A DNA stretch of 64,000 nucleotides from NCBI GenBank assembly GCA_021613535.1, contig CP075495.1, positions 2,666,001 through 2,730,000 on the forward strand, read 5' to 3'. The stretch's first letter is position 1, and each line of letters starts with the position of its first letter. This document shows positions 1-12,809 of the stretch, piece after piece. A program made the position numbers and the translations under genes. Below the pieces are notes generated by a model that saw nothing but the letters and a program-made list of their open reading frames with translations, did not search any database and had not been told where the DNA came from. The DNA is from Adineta vaga. Lineage: Eukaryota > Rotifera.

Positions 1-468
1 AACCATTTTTTTTCTCACAATGACTAGACCAGTTAGAAATTATGTTTTGATTATTGCTTACAAATATATAGACATCGAATTGACCCGCGAGCGAAAAGTG
101 TGAGAGAGGCAGAGGGAGAGAAGAAGCGAAAGAGAAATTTTTTTTTGGTACACAACGATATGTAATGCTGCTGGTGCACTTTACACAGTTTATAATCAAG
201 CGAAAAGAACGAAAAAACGAAGTGAAGGAGAGAAAGAAATTCTAAGTGCCTCTTTTTTGTCCGTGTGATCAAACATACGAAGTTAATAGTTAGTGTATGC
301 TGGTAAATATATTCAAAAAAAAAACAAAAGTCTATTTCATTTCTTTAGGTAATCAATTACCGATGTCCAAAGTTCTTTCAAGGTTTGTATTTACATTTCA
401 TAACTAAATATAATACAATTCTTTTTTTTCTTTTACTTTTTCACATGTTAGATAAATTTATAACAATC
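1..468. other. Left flank and PPTC7 5' region
   Basis: No coding sequence is supported here. The stretch is AT-rich with purine/pyrimidine tracts. A donor-like GTTTGT near 384 and a pyrimidine-rich stretch ending in an acceptor-like TTAG near 451 suggest a small intron in the 5' untranslated region of the phosphatase gene. The reading frame open from 385 has no ATG until 445. Confidence 0.5.
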
Positions 469-3400
469 ATGCAGTCATTATCTGTCTATGCTCGACTATT
501 TGCACGTGCTATTAGTGGTACTGAAGCTGAAAATATTCTCTTCAATAGTTTAATACGTTTATCATCATCTTCTTCTGTTCATATAACACCCTCATCTCAT
601 CGTCTTGCTATAACATATCCATCATCAGCAATAAGACGTGCTGTACATCTAATCACTGCATCGTCGGGTTATTCTAATCATGATAATGATGAAAATGAAA
701 GTCGAATGAAAACAAGACAAACAAATTATTCCAGTGAACAACGAACCAATGTTTATGGTGATGATGCTTTTTTCATCACTAAACATCGTCTTGGAGATTT
801 CCTTGGTATGTAAAACTTCATTTGGTTTCTTTTATGAACATCAACAATGACGTTAATATTCTTTGTGAATATAGGTGTAGCAGATGGTGTGGGTGGTTGG
901 CGTGAACATGGAATCGATCCATCTTTATTCTCCAGTTCACTTATGGATGCATGTAAATCATTGATTGATAATAAACTTTTGGATTTAAATCCTATGACAC
1001 TGAAAGAATTACTATCGAAAGGTTACAAACAACTATTAGAAGATAAGCAATGTATTATTGGTAATAGAAATTGTTCATTGATGAAAATGATTTAATCGTG
1101 AAATTGAATTTTCTATGTTTTTTTTAGGAAGCAGTACGGCGTGTATTGTTGCATTACATAATGAAAAACGAATTTTACATACAGCTAACTTAGGAGATAG
1201 TGGCTTTGTTGTGATTCGAAAAAATCTTATTGTTCATCGTTCTCAAGAACAACAACATTATTTCAATTCTCCATTTCAATTAGCTATTCATCCAACAATC
1301 AAAGATCCTCGTTTGATTGCTGATAGGTAAGAATGATATTCATATATTCTAATGAAATTCTTTCGTTTTAAAATCTCCTCTCAGAAAATGATTATTCATT
1401 GGTAAATATGAACATTTGTAAAGAAAAATCTTTCATTTTATTTTGCATTTTCAAAAGTAAAAAGAAGAGCGATTCTGTTTTTCGTTTATTTTTATTGCTA
1501 AAAAAAGAACTAAAGAAAAAAATGAATCCATATAATTCTGTTTTATTTTTTTTTTCTTCTTCAGTCCGGATTTCGCTTCAGTTACTTCATTTAATGTCGA
1601 AGAAAATGATATTATTGTTATTGCCACCGATGGTCTATGGGATAATTTACCTGATATTACCATAGTTGAAGAAATTAAAAAAATTACAGTAAGTGTCTGT
1701 TTTTTTTCAAATATGAATGATTGTGTCAGGAGATTTGATTTGTTTCGTGCCAGTTTTACGTTGAGAAGACATTTCAATTAGTGATAAACGATCTTGTTCA
1801 TAATCATTATCATTGAAAATACTTGATGAACCATTATCATAATCAGAACTTGTATCAACACTTCGATTTCGTCGCAGTTTATATGAATGTGAGATCTACA
1901 CATAGAAAAAGAAAACAATCACAACGATAAAATGAGAAAATCGAATTGAATACCATCTTTTGGTTCGGAATAGGCTTTTGATGATGATTCAGCATCAATA
2001 TCTTTCATTGGAATATCATCAAAAGGTGAAACAATAACTTCATTCGAAACAGATTTAAATAGAACTGTTGCAACATCATCTTCATTGTCAATAGAAGATC
2101 GATCATGACTGGACTTTTTTCGATTAATATAAGATTTTGTTAGACTAATTTTACATCGTTGTACAAGTCCGAGTAATGTACATGAAAATAATATAAAAAA
2201 GACAATACCAAGCATAGGTGCAGCACCTACAAATGCTGCAACAACCCATTTTGGAATGTGTAAAGTCATGTTGATATCGTTCGTATGACCCTTGTAATTG
2301 CCAATAAAATATTTTCGAAATAATGTATAATTTATCGCAAGTCGATAGATTGTTGTTTTGATATCTACAAGACGCCGCGAAAGAGGGTGAGAAATGATAC
2401 ACGTATATACAAAGAGTATTTGACATACTTTCATCATCTCCAGTCCATTGCCAACTCTCGCTATTAGATTAAAGACATACTAAGAAAAAACTTGTTATCT
2501 TCGCTTTTCTTCTATACACAAACTTGTTGTTGCCTTTTTTGCAGTTGATTGACAAACGAGAATATACTACGAACAGAAGTCGTCAAATCCTTGGCTTGTA
2601 ATCAGAAGAATTTGATCAGAAAAGGAAATATAGAAGAAAACAAGCAACGAGAAAAAGAGAGAGAGAGAGAGAGAGTACAAAAAGAAAAAGATGAAAAGCC
2701 GCTGAGCGGAGTAATGCTCCTGAGAATAAAAAAGAAACAAGAGAAATAGTTGAATTATATATGTTTGTTTGTTTTTTTTATCTCGTTTAGGAACCAACAT
2801 TGGATAATTTACAAAGAATAGCACAAAGATTAGCTAAACGTGCATTAGAAAATGGTCATGATCCAAATTTCTACTCACCCTTTGCTCGAAGTGCCAAACG
2901 TTCATTGGGAATTAATATATGTGGTAAGAATGAATGAATTCTTTTTCAAAAATCAAGATCGTCTGTTTTATATAAATTGAAAGACGTTGACAGAAAATCG
3001 AACAAACGATAGTCTTTATTTTGACAAACCGATGGTTTATTTCATCTTGTTCTTTTGATATAATATTTCAAAAAAGAAAAAGGAAATGTTCAAGCAACAT
3101 GAAATCATTTTCTTCTCTTTATCATCGAGGAATTAAACAAAGAGAAAACACTTGATTCTTTATTCATAGTATTATTGAGAAAATTTTACTGACGAGAGAA
3201 CATTCGACACTATGTACATTAAATTGATTTTTATTAATAGATTAAAACACACAATATCATGTTGTTTTGAGAAGGTCATAGACAAAAGATAAACAAAAAA
3301 TTTCATTTGAAACATATGTGATCGAAGACCTAATTACAATGGATTATCCGACATCTTACAGCTGGAATAAACAAATCCGTTTATTAGCATATATATATAA

Positions 3401-3567
3401 AGAGAGAGAGAAAGAGAAACAGAATGTCAGGAAGAAAAAAAAAACCCAAACATCTTCCCATTTGAATAAATAATTCATTTCATTTTTTATATTGTTCTTT
3501 TCTTTTAGGTGGAAAACCCGATGACGTAACTGTATTACTTGCTGTAGTCAAATCAACATGTTTATGA
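469..3567 (+). CDS. PPTC7: PPTC7-like mitochondrial PP2C-family protein phosphatase
   Basis: A metal-dependent Ser/Thr phosphatase; the animal PPTC7 family acts at mitochondria, where it controls mitochondrial protein phosphorylation and mitophagy receptors. I see six exons: 469-805, 875-1060, 1128-1326, 1565-1688, 2791-2923 and 3509-3567, all joined in frame at GT-AG borders. The metal-binding motifs are in order: [22 protein letters not shown] and [11 protein letters not shown]. The EQQHYFN segment is also typical of PPTC7. The N-terminus ([12 protein letters not shown]) matches the start of animal PPTC7 proteins, so I chose ATG 469 over ATG 445. The segment between the N-terminus and YGDDAFF is longer and more Ser-rich than I recall for vertebrate PPTC7. 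Intron 4, at 1.1 kb, is far longer than the others and holds an antisense gene. Orthology is firm from the motif order. Confidence 0.93.
1707..2437 (-). CDS. Small single-pass membrane protein nested in a PPTC7 intron
   Basis: Not recognised. The main open frame runs from ATG 2437 to a stop at 1919 (172 codons). It has a hydrophobic, signal-like N-terminus, a short segment with N-glycosylation sites (NYT, NMT), a strong membrane helix near residues 65-92 ([17 protein letters not shown] and following), and a Lys/Arg-flanked acidic, Ser-rich tail. That suggests a type I membrane protein with a short ectodomain. A GT-AG pair at 1953 and 1896 would remove 58 nt and lead into a coding-like stretch ([18 protein letters not shown]...) ending at 1707. 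The obvious splice does not keep frame, so the C-terminus is uncertain: it ends either at 1919 unspliced or at 1707 by another junction. The gene lies wholly inside intron 4 of the phosphatase, on the opposite strand. Confidence 0.5.
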
Positions 3568-4122
3568 TGTATATATATCAGTGCAGACACGATCATGATT
3601 CGACGAATGCTATGAGTGGTGCTATATAATAATACATAAATATTCTTTGCGTTGTGTTGTTTTTTTGTTCTGTATTTTCTTTTTCGATAATTCTAGTCGT
3701 GAGTAAAACAACATCAATTAGTTTACAAGCATACATAGCTAGACCTGTTGTTCTTTAGCAATTCATTTTCTCGATCTATACATTGGTTGTCAAATTTGAC
3801 ATATTTGAATTTTTCTTGCCTAAAAGAACTACTTATGGCGAATCATGTGTGTTTTGTTTTGTTTTACTTAATTTAATTGTTGTTGTTGGTGGTGTTCTTT
3901 TGTTTTCCTCTTCACATGCAAATCTTCCCGATGCGTACTGTGTATGTAGTTTCGGCGACCGTTGATTGTTATTCATTCTAGTTCTTGCACTCTTACAGAG
4001 TTTTTTTTCTTCTTCCTCGTTTATTTCTTCTTCGTCTTCTTCTTTCATTACACTAAAAAAAAAGGAAATCTTCAATTGAATATATAGAACGCAAAGAAAA
4101 TCGATTCATACTGTTTATAGAT
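3568..4122. other. Intergenic, PPTC7 3' end to caspase start
   Basis: No gene is seen. The stretch holds the likely 3' untranslated region of the phosphatase, T-rich and TTC-repeat tracts near 3980-4045, and the caspase promoter. Short open frames on both strands have biased, repeat-driven composition and no recognisable motif. Confidence 0.5.
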
Positions 4123-5946
4123 ATGTCGAATATAACCGAAGAAACAATAAATCGATGTTCAATAAGGCTAGGTGCATTCAACAGTAACTCTGTCGATACA
4201 CTTGTTAGATTATTACATCATCAGGATTATTGTATTCAATTAACTTCTGCAAAAAATAATTTAAAAGAAAAATTTGAAAATTTACTAACAACAAAAAAAG
4301 ATGCAGATCCAAGATACATGTTTGATGATACACCATGGACACGAATTGAATTAGCTGTAGTAATGGCTTTTAAAACAAAACATTTAGAAGAGAATGACGA
4401 TTCAAATCAAACGATCAGAAAATTGTCAATTAACGATGAATTAAATATTGCATATGCTTTTCTCTTAGCACAAATTAATGATCGTTTATCCTTATCTCAT
4501 GTCAAAGATTTAATGTTTTTATTGGATTTAAAAGGAAAAGCAGATAATTTATTTCATGTTTATGAAAATTCATCACAGAATTTCTCGAATTTCTGCGCAT
4601 CATTACTTCATTCTGAATATTTCAGGAAAAACTTAGTGATTGCTGATGAAATTATTCGAAAATTTCAATCATTTATCGAACGATATGAAGATTTTTTGAT
4701 CACCTATGATCAATTCTATAAATCAACACCAGAAATTAAAAATGATCGCGCATCATTTGATGCGATGATGAAAAACAATGATAATCAACAAGTTTTCATA
4801 CCTGCGTCAACATTATTACCATCTATTCATGAAAAACCCAAACCTTTAAGTAGAATAATTCTCCAACCTTTTCTTTTCAATTGTTATATTTATTGTTGAT
4901 AGTTTCTGTGCCCATCAAACAATCTCCGAAAGTATCTGCATCTCCTGTAATTCCACAGCAACAGACACCAATATCATCATCGTCATTGTTTGTCCCACGA
5001 AAAGGTCTATGTGTCATCATTAATATTCAAGCTTTTGTCACATCTGATACTTTCCAAACATCGTATCGAGCTGGATCTGATAAAGATGTTGATGTTATTA
5101 AAGTTATCTTTAATAAATTAGGTTTCACAGTATTACAATGTAATTTTGATTTTAAAAAAATACATTTGGATCAAGCATTAGATCATGTTGATGATAAAAA
5201 TCATTTCGGTCAGTTCGATTGTCTTGTTATGTTTATAATGTCACATGGGTAAAGTTATTGAAAGGAAAAATTCAACTTTACATATGTATTTTATTATTAA
5301 TAGATTATTAAATTCCTTTCTAACGAGTGATCATAAAATAGTGGTGATACGAGATATTATCAAACGATATTCAGATTCATCACCATCAACGAATTGGGCA
5401 GGTAAATCACGTTTGTTTTTTATTCAAGCATGCCGATCGAATTGGCCAGATCATATGCGGCCATGTGATGGTGAAGAAGTGAAACAAAATGATTTATCAC
5501 CACGTATGCTTGTCGCTTATTCATGTAGTCCATCAGAAGCATCAAAACGAAGTCCAACAAATGGATCAATTTTTATTCAAATATTTTGTGTTATGTTACT
5601 TCATTATGGTCATTCGTATGTGTTTGCAGTTTTTCTTCTGACTATTATTATTCTTTATATGTTTATTTCTAGAAGTCAAATTCAAAATATTCTTCGTAGA
5701 ACTGCTGAATTTGTTATTAAACGAGATGAATATGAAATTGCAAATGATAGAGAAAATAAATCAATTCAAAAACCTGAATTTCTCACATCAGATTTTAATA
5801 CAAATTTTCGTTTCGCAAAGAACTGTTTATTTCATACTTATAGTACATGGAGCTATAGAGAAAAGATTACTTTGGATAATTCGTTACGAATTTGGGAAGA
5901 ATATCGTGTGCGTATATACCCCTTTGCGATCGGAAACAGACAGTAG
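4123..5946 (+). CDS. Caspase with death-effector-like N-terminus
   Basis: A cysteine protease of the apoptosis family that cleaves after Asp. Four exons (4123-4849, 4903-5248, 5304-5615, 5673-5946) join in frame to give 552 residues. The large-subunit fold shows RKGLCVIINIQAF, then YRAGSDKDVDV, the catalytic His in MFIMSHG, and the catalytic Cys in FFIQACRS. The small subunit starts near DLSPRMLVAYS and keeps the Arg of the pocket motif (ASKRSPTNGS where SWRNPxxGS is usual). Residues ~1-200 are helical; the LLAQINDRLSLSHVKDLMFLL stretch resembles a death-effector domain, possibly the second of two, as in caspase-8-type initiators. Oddities: QACRS replaces QACRG, and both pocket aromatics are replaced (W to K, W to I), so specificity may differ. 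Whether it is initiator or executioner is inferred from the long prodomain only. Confidence 0.9.
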
Positions 5947-6261
5947 CAATATTTTCATTTGTACGCATATAAATCATATGTTTTTTACCTTAATACTTTT
6001 AATCAAAGAAATAAACTCGAACGTTCTAATAGAATAACATACTTGTGCTTGGATGAAAACAATCTAGATATTCAAATGTTTGCTCGTGTTGTCTTATCTC
6101 TTTTTTTCCGTCTATTAGATGTAAAGAAAACAAAAAACTGTTTCGGTTTATTCACGTGTAGGTGATGAAATCGACGAAAGAACTACATCGTACAAGTAAA
6201 AGAAAGAGGGAGAGAGAGAGAGGAAAAAACATAGTTTGTTTTTATGTTCATTGAATAAGAA
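5947..6261. other. Convergent 3' ends, caspase and chitin-binding gene
   Basis: The stretch between two stop codons facing each other. It holds a purine-rich (GA)n tract near 6205-6225 and AATAAA-like hexamers. No gene is seen. Confidence 0.5.
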
Positions 6262-9200
6262 TTAATAATCTCGATGTCGTCGCCATCGAAAGGAATCATC
6301 AGTCGAAGTATCTTCTTCTTCTTCATCATTATCATCATTGTACTAAAATATCAAATGAAAATAATTTACTCAAGAAATAGTTTCCAATGAAATCATTACC
6401 TGTCTGGATCGTTGTGGTTTTCTCCATTCATAAGGAATTCGTTGATGATGATTATTATTCATTGGTAAACGTTTTATATCAGCAAAACGATGATTTGTTA
6501 TGGGTACTTGTCGCGGTGTAGATGGCAAATCGATACGTTTCTGACGTTTCGTTGTTGGTTTATAGTAAGAACGTGTACCATTACAATTTATTCCATTATA
6601 ACGATCCATACAACCTTGTTTTGTATCATTAAATATTGTTCCCGGTGGACAAAGAAATATATTATCTCGATTGCCAATACAAACATGATAAAGATTACAC
6701 CAATCTAAATCTGCAAACATATTTTGCTGATCTTTATTGATACAATCGAAACGTGTTCTAAATCGAAGAAATACGTAGAAGATTAATAATCGAATAGAAT
6801 TTTTGTTTTTTTATTTACGGAAATTGTCCAGTAGCATCAACACCTTCGAATAGAATTGATGCAACATCAGCTTTGGATTTTGATCGAAGAAAACTACGTG
6901 GTGTTAAACATAATGTACCTTTCGATCCATCACTGATATCTCCTTGATAATCACATTCTTTTTTCTTTGCATTAAAAACTAGTCCCGCTAGAAAACAAGA
7001 AAATATCAAGTATGTTTTGTTTCAATTCGAAGACGAGAAACATACGACTACATTCCATAGTGACACCAACACCTTGTTCATTACATTGTAAATAAAGATC
7101 ACAATAACGTCGATGTTCATATAGACCAGCACCTGTACTTATACAAAATTCTGATCGTAAATTTGATAATATGTCGATTTCAGCTAATTTTTCGACAAAA
7201 AATCTGCACAATAAAATACCAAGGGAATAAATAGATTGGTAATAGAAAAATGACTGTTTTTTCTTACAGAGCTTTGCCATTAAAATCTGCTCCGTCAGTT
7301 GATCGTTCTTTAGACCAATCGCAATGACCATTCGATGGAGTGTCCTGACGCCAAACCTAAGAAAAATCATACAATATTCTTCTCCATATTGTAGTTGCTT
7401 CCAGTTGTGACTGTAAATAGAAATAATCATAGATTTTACTTACTAAACCTCTTGTACAATATTGAATTGTATCAAATCCACCATGACAATTATGATACAC
7501 ATTACAATAATATGAATCAGCATAATCTCCATTTTGTTTTAACATACAGAATTTAGTTGAACGTCCTCGAGTATTATTTGAACCTGGACGTACTTCATCA
7601 TCGAGACCTTCCGTATCTATACATATTTAGAAAAATATTATAAATCAAATCGAATTTACATCATAAAAATAACTAACAAACCTATTAATTTTTCTCGACC
7701 TTTACAATCGACTTTATCTTCCCAATCACATTCTTTCGTATTCTCATTAAACATTAGTCTATTGGGACATCGTTTTGGATAATCCATTGCTGCTTGACAT
7801 TGATGAAATATATTACAAAATCGTATATCTGGATAATTTCCATCAGGCTAGTTAAGAAAGAAAGAAGGAAAGAAATATAAAATTTTCATTACAGAATTTC
7901 GAAAAATTCAATACATACTAAACGTTTACAGAAATTTTCTTTGATACCTTCCCACATATAATCAGGTTTACCTTTACAATCAACATTAACTGCCCAATCA
8001 CATTCATTTTTTTCGATAGAATATCGTAGATTATTTTGACATGTAAATACAACATCTTTACCATTTTGACATATATAATAACGATTACAATATTGTTCAT
8101 GAGCAAAATTTCCATTGGGCTATGAAAAGATATACGAAAAAAGCAAAAGATCATATGAAGATATTTTCTTAGTATATTACTTTATCAACACAAAATTCAT
8201 TGGAATCTTCACCTTCAAGTAAGATATTTCCACCTTTACAAATTGTTGATTCTGGCCAATCACATCGTTTTAATGTTTCATTAAATACTAATCGTTCCGG
8301 ACAGCGTAATTTAACATCAATATCAGCCATACATTGATGATAAACATTACAATCTATATTATAGAAACAACAAAAATCGATGAATAAAATCAAGCATTCA
8401 TGAATTAATCATAATTACAAAGTGGATCGATATAAAATCCATCAGTTTTCTCCATACAGAATAAACTTGATTCCAATGAAATAGCAATAAGTGTACGACC
8501 AGTACAACGAACATTATTTGACCATTCACATTTTTGTTGTTCATTATCCCAAAACAATTGATTAGGACATTGACGCATATTATCTGCACCTGATTCACAT
8601 ACGTGATAAACATTACAATATTCTTCATGTGAATACGATCTATGAGATTGAAACGAAAGAAAATATCTTTCATAGAAATATTTCATAAAATTGTTTAGTG
8701 TTCACTATTGAATCTCATCAGATTTAGTCTTACGAAACATTCTGTTTTGAAAATGTCAAAATGAACACGGTGACATTCTAGTTGATCCTCTTACCCGTCC
8801 GTTTTTCCTGTACAAAATGTTGAATTGAATTTATTTTCATTAGGTAACATTTTCTTTGGCGCACCACAACGTACAGATGATTCCCACCCACATTCTTTCT
8901 TTCGATCATCCCATTGTAATTCTCCTGTACATCGTACGATATGATCAGTACCACCAATACAATGATGAAATGCATTGCAATAAGTTTCTGACGAATATCG
9001 ACCATCTTGTCGATTGGTACAAAATGAAGTTTTACCCTGTACAACAGGCATTGTTTTACCTGTACAGTTGACATTTGTTGCCCTTTAAAATTCAAAAAAT
9101 GAACGTACAAGTCGAAAGAACAAGCTGAATCGGTTTTACCAATCACACATTTTTTTCTTTTCATTCCAAGCTAATTGATTTGGACAATGTTCGATATAAT

Positions 9201-11155
9201 CGATACCTGCTAAGCAATGATGATAAACGTTACAGTATAAATGATCTTCATAATAACCATCAGCACCGAGAACACATTCCAAAGTATCATTTACGATTTG
9301 TGGTTGTAATCGCAATGATGTTGTCGATGGAGTTGTTCTTTCGGTAGTGGTAGTAGTGGTGGTGGTGGTGGTGCTAGTAGTAGTAGTAGTTGTTGTTGTT
9401 GTTGTTGTACTAGTTGAAGATCTAGTTGATTTAGTCGTGGTAGTAGTAGTAATTGTTGTTGTTGTCGTTGTTCTTGGTATTGTGTATAAAATTTTACTAT
9501 CCTCATTAATATTATTATCAACATCAGGAAAAACTGATAACCGTGATCCACAATTAACATGTGAAGCAAGTTCACAATCGCGAGATATTTCGGAAAAAAG
9601 ATATCCTTCAGGACAAAGCGATGGTTCAGGTAAGCCTGATTGTGTACATATGAAATACATACTACATAATCGTTGATCAGGAAAACGAATACCAGTTACA
9701 CCTGCTGGACATGTAAATCCAATTTGAGTAAGTAATGATTGAATATTTGAATTTGGTAATGGTGATTTCGATATTGTTGTTGTTGTTGATGATGATGAAG
9801 ATAATGGTTTGATCGGCATAAAAGGTCTTCCTCGAAATTCATTTAGTTTAGAAATTAGTGAATGCATTGTTGTCGATTTGGTAGCCATTACTCTATTTGG
9901 ATAAGGTGCTTGGGTAATCGGTAGTCTGAAAAAGCCATGCACTGGCGATGGTCGTCTAGGTTTAAATGTTGATTTTGTTGTTGTTGTCGTTGTTGTTGCT
10001 AAAAAATCAAAGAAATATAAGATAGTTTGATTCATCCATCAAACAAAAAGTCAAACGAACAAGTTGTTGTTGTTGTTGTTGTTGGCTCCGGCAAAGGAAT
10101 ATCACTCATAAATTGAGAAGGATTTCGAAAATAATTTCCACCTTGATACCAAAAATGATCTGGTATGGGATATGGTCCTGGAGCAGGTAAACCTGCTTGT
10201 GCTGCTGCTTCAGCAAGTATAACAGGATCCGGTAATGATGGTTGATTATATTTGCTTTGATTAAAATTTATCATTGAAAAATTCTTTTGTAATTGTGACC
10301 ATAGATTAGGTGGAAGTAGATGAATAAGTGATTGCATCGTTTTTCTGTCAGTTAAATGTCGAGCTGCTTCTTCTGCAGTTGTATTATATATATCAAATGA
10401 TTTATGAGGAATTAAATTTTTACTATGAAAATCAGTTTGATTGAGTAAATTCATAAGTAAATGACTATTTTTTTTTAAAAATGTTCCCATTGTGGCATTC
10501 TCAGGAAAAATATTCTCTGTTACTTCATTCATTTGAGTATCTGTTGGCATAGATCGATTTTCAATCGAAGAATTCAATGTAGATGAAATTATAGTACTAC
10601 TTATTGAGGATAATGATGATGTTATCATCTCATTTGTAGAAGTTGTTTCATTATTCCATAGAGTCGTATCATTCATAAAGAAAATTGATTGAGTACTATT
10701 TTCAATTAAAATTGTTTCTATCATTGTTAATCTTGTTGTCGAAATTAATTCGGTTGTTTCCATTGAATCTGTCGATGTAAAATTGATTGTTGTTACATTT
10801 TCTATCTCTTTATCTCGAGATGTTATTGTTGATGTGTCAGATAAATTTTGAATCGATGATGTTGTATTTATTTGAAATAAATCAAATTGTATAGGATCAA
10901 AACCATCTTGAAATCGATCGTCAATTTGTTCTTGTTGTTGAAATGGCGATGGTGTTTCATCCGCATTTGGATAATCGAATGCTTGTAAATAATTAGGAAT
11001 ATATATAGATTGATGTTGTGCTTGAAGAAAATCTGTTAAAAATGACGAATTCAAAAAAATAAATAAATAAAGAGAGAAAAAATTTAAGTTTTTTTTTAAC
11101 CTGTGATAAGATACAAAAAGATGATATAGGAAGAATAATACCACCAATTCAACAT
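6262..11155 (-). CDS. Secreted protein with ten peritrophin-A (CBM14) chitin-binding domains
   Basis: A probable extracellular chitin-matrix protein, as in peritrophins, obstructors or mucin-like cuticle proteins. The first exon (11101-11155) encodes a hydrophobic signal peptide starting MLNWWYYSSYIIF, and splices in frame to 11032. Next come ~330 residues of Ser/Thr/Asn-rich sequence with many N-glycosylation sites, a first CBM14 domain near 9550-9720, a polythreonine linker (~9320-9480), then nine more domains down to about 6590. I count ten six-cysteine units; most carry a variant of YCNVYHHC and a CDW or CEW motif before the last Cys. The C-terminus is basic, then acidic (NDDNDEEEEDTSTDD). 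About a dozen short introns all join in frame. Total length is about 1,200 residues. Ligand binding is inferred from the family. Domain 8 has an extra loop between CTRG and CDW. Confidence 0.88.
9320..9480 (-). repeat. Polythreonine-coding ACA/ACC microsatellite
   Basis: On the minus strand this is a near-continuous run of Thr codons, mostly ACA, ACC and ACT, broken by KSTRSSTS. It encodes the mucin-like linker between chitin-binding domains 1 and 2. Runs of one codon type make length variation likely. Confidence 0.85.
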
Positions 11156-12809
11156 TGTTCGAAGATATTCAATTGATTAAATACAAAAAAAAAGAAAAGA
11201 GTATGGTGATGATGACGACGACGACGACCGGCGACAGCGGCCTAATCAAGTTGTTGTGTGTACGGATGCAATTGCTCGAATTTCCCTCTTTGCACGCGCG
11301 TGTGCTCTTCTTCTCTCTCTATGCCTTTCCTTTTGTCGTATTCGTTTTCGTATATTCCCTCTTTTGCCTTTATGTGTATATATGTATGTGATTGTTTGTT
11401 TTACACTCGATGTTAATTGTGAAGAGAGGCGAAGGAGATCCAATGTCCGGCGTATACAAAGCTAAAGAAGGAGAATAAGAAAAAGAAGACGAATTGACAA
11501 GAGACAAACGAGGAAAAAAAAGAACAATACACGTAAACGAAAAAAAAAGAAGAGATCACCTCTCCTCTCGATTTATACCTTTTTCGTCTTCTTCCTTTTC
11601 TTTTGTCTACTTTCTAAATGATTGTATGTTGTTCAGATTACGACCTGAACTAGTCAAAGTTATTTTATCGACTGTTCAACTTGTCAAATAAGACTGACGG
11701 AAAGAATTTACTAGGCAAGATTTTGTTCGAAGGTGACATTGAATGGATCATGTGTGGTATTATATGTTCAACACAAAAGTTCCACATATCATTGTGATAA
11801 TTCTCTTCGTTCACTCTTCATTCTAATACCACAAACTATGTTTAACGATAGCAAAGGTCGAGCTAGCTTAAAGTTTATGTACCCAATTGTAAACATGCCT
11901 AGTGTCGAATTTTCTTATTTTTTCTCCTTGTTTCTCAATGCACGTCAAAAGCCGATGAGGGGGTGATGTAAGATGAATGAATATTCACCGTGTTTGTCTC
12001 TCCTTAACGCTTTTGTCATTCTTTGCCTTTCAACACAATCAGTTTCGTTCACCATACAATCAAATGTTTCAGCTGATTAAACCATAATAACCTTGTCCGG
12101 ATTAAAATCTTTATATACTGAAAATTTTCATAAATTTACTCATTAAAAACAGTGAAGAAAATAATTGATTTCTATGAATGTATCGTAAAATAGTGGTTAA
12201 TGTTTTTTAGCAATTTTGTTACATTTACTCAAAGAAAAACGACTGATGATTGTCACGCTTGTTTGCACGTCAATATGAAATATGTTGCGATCGAATGAAT
12301 AGTTTGTGTCATTCGTTTTTTATTCCTTCGATCGTTTATTTTTTTTTATCATTGATATCGCCGACGTACCATCACTTTCGATCATTTGTGCTTGTTTATT
12401 AGCTCTGTATAGTCGTTTGACGTGTTATTTTGTCCTTCGTTTGATGCATTTTGTCCCGTCTTTAGTGCGTTTTTGTGCGGTTTCTTACACTTATCAAACA
12501 GAAGAAACTTATAAATCTATGCTTCAGATTAATTTATTAGATCAAAAATAGGATAAACGAAAAAACGAAGATAGGTGAGATAAATGTTGAAATAACATAT
12601 CGCTCTAACAGATTACTTACAAAATAACTTGCATAATTAACTAAAATATGTGTTCAAGGATAGAATGAATTTATTGATTAATTTAATGTATCAATAAAAA
12701 AAATGATTAAATGTTTTGACGTGTTTTCATTTCATTTTAGTTTATTAATTTTCTGGTTATGCTTTATAAATATCAAAACTAAATTGTAGAATAGAAATAT
12801 AGAACAGCA
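11156..12809. other. Intergenic 1.65 kb divergent promoter region
   Basis: This lies between two genes transcribed away from each other (chitin-binding protein, -, and proline-rich protein, +). A CpG-rich patch (GACGACGACGACCGGCGACAGCGG) sits near 11213-11240, just upstream of the chitin-binding gene. Several short open frames occur (for example 11256-11465 and 12306-12551). They overlap each other, lack motifs and follow simple pyrimidine-rich composition, so I do not call them genes. Confidence 0.5.

Noticed and set aside
9347-9676. Plus-strand poly-Val frame opposite the chitin-binding gene
   Set aside because: Complement of the polythreonine codon run; no independent coding signal.
12306-12551. 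81-codon plus-strand frame, hydrophobic and Cys-containing
   Set aside because: No ATG-supported homologue, no promoter element and T-rich composition; such frames are expected by chance in this AT-rich spacer.
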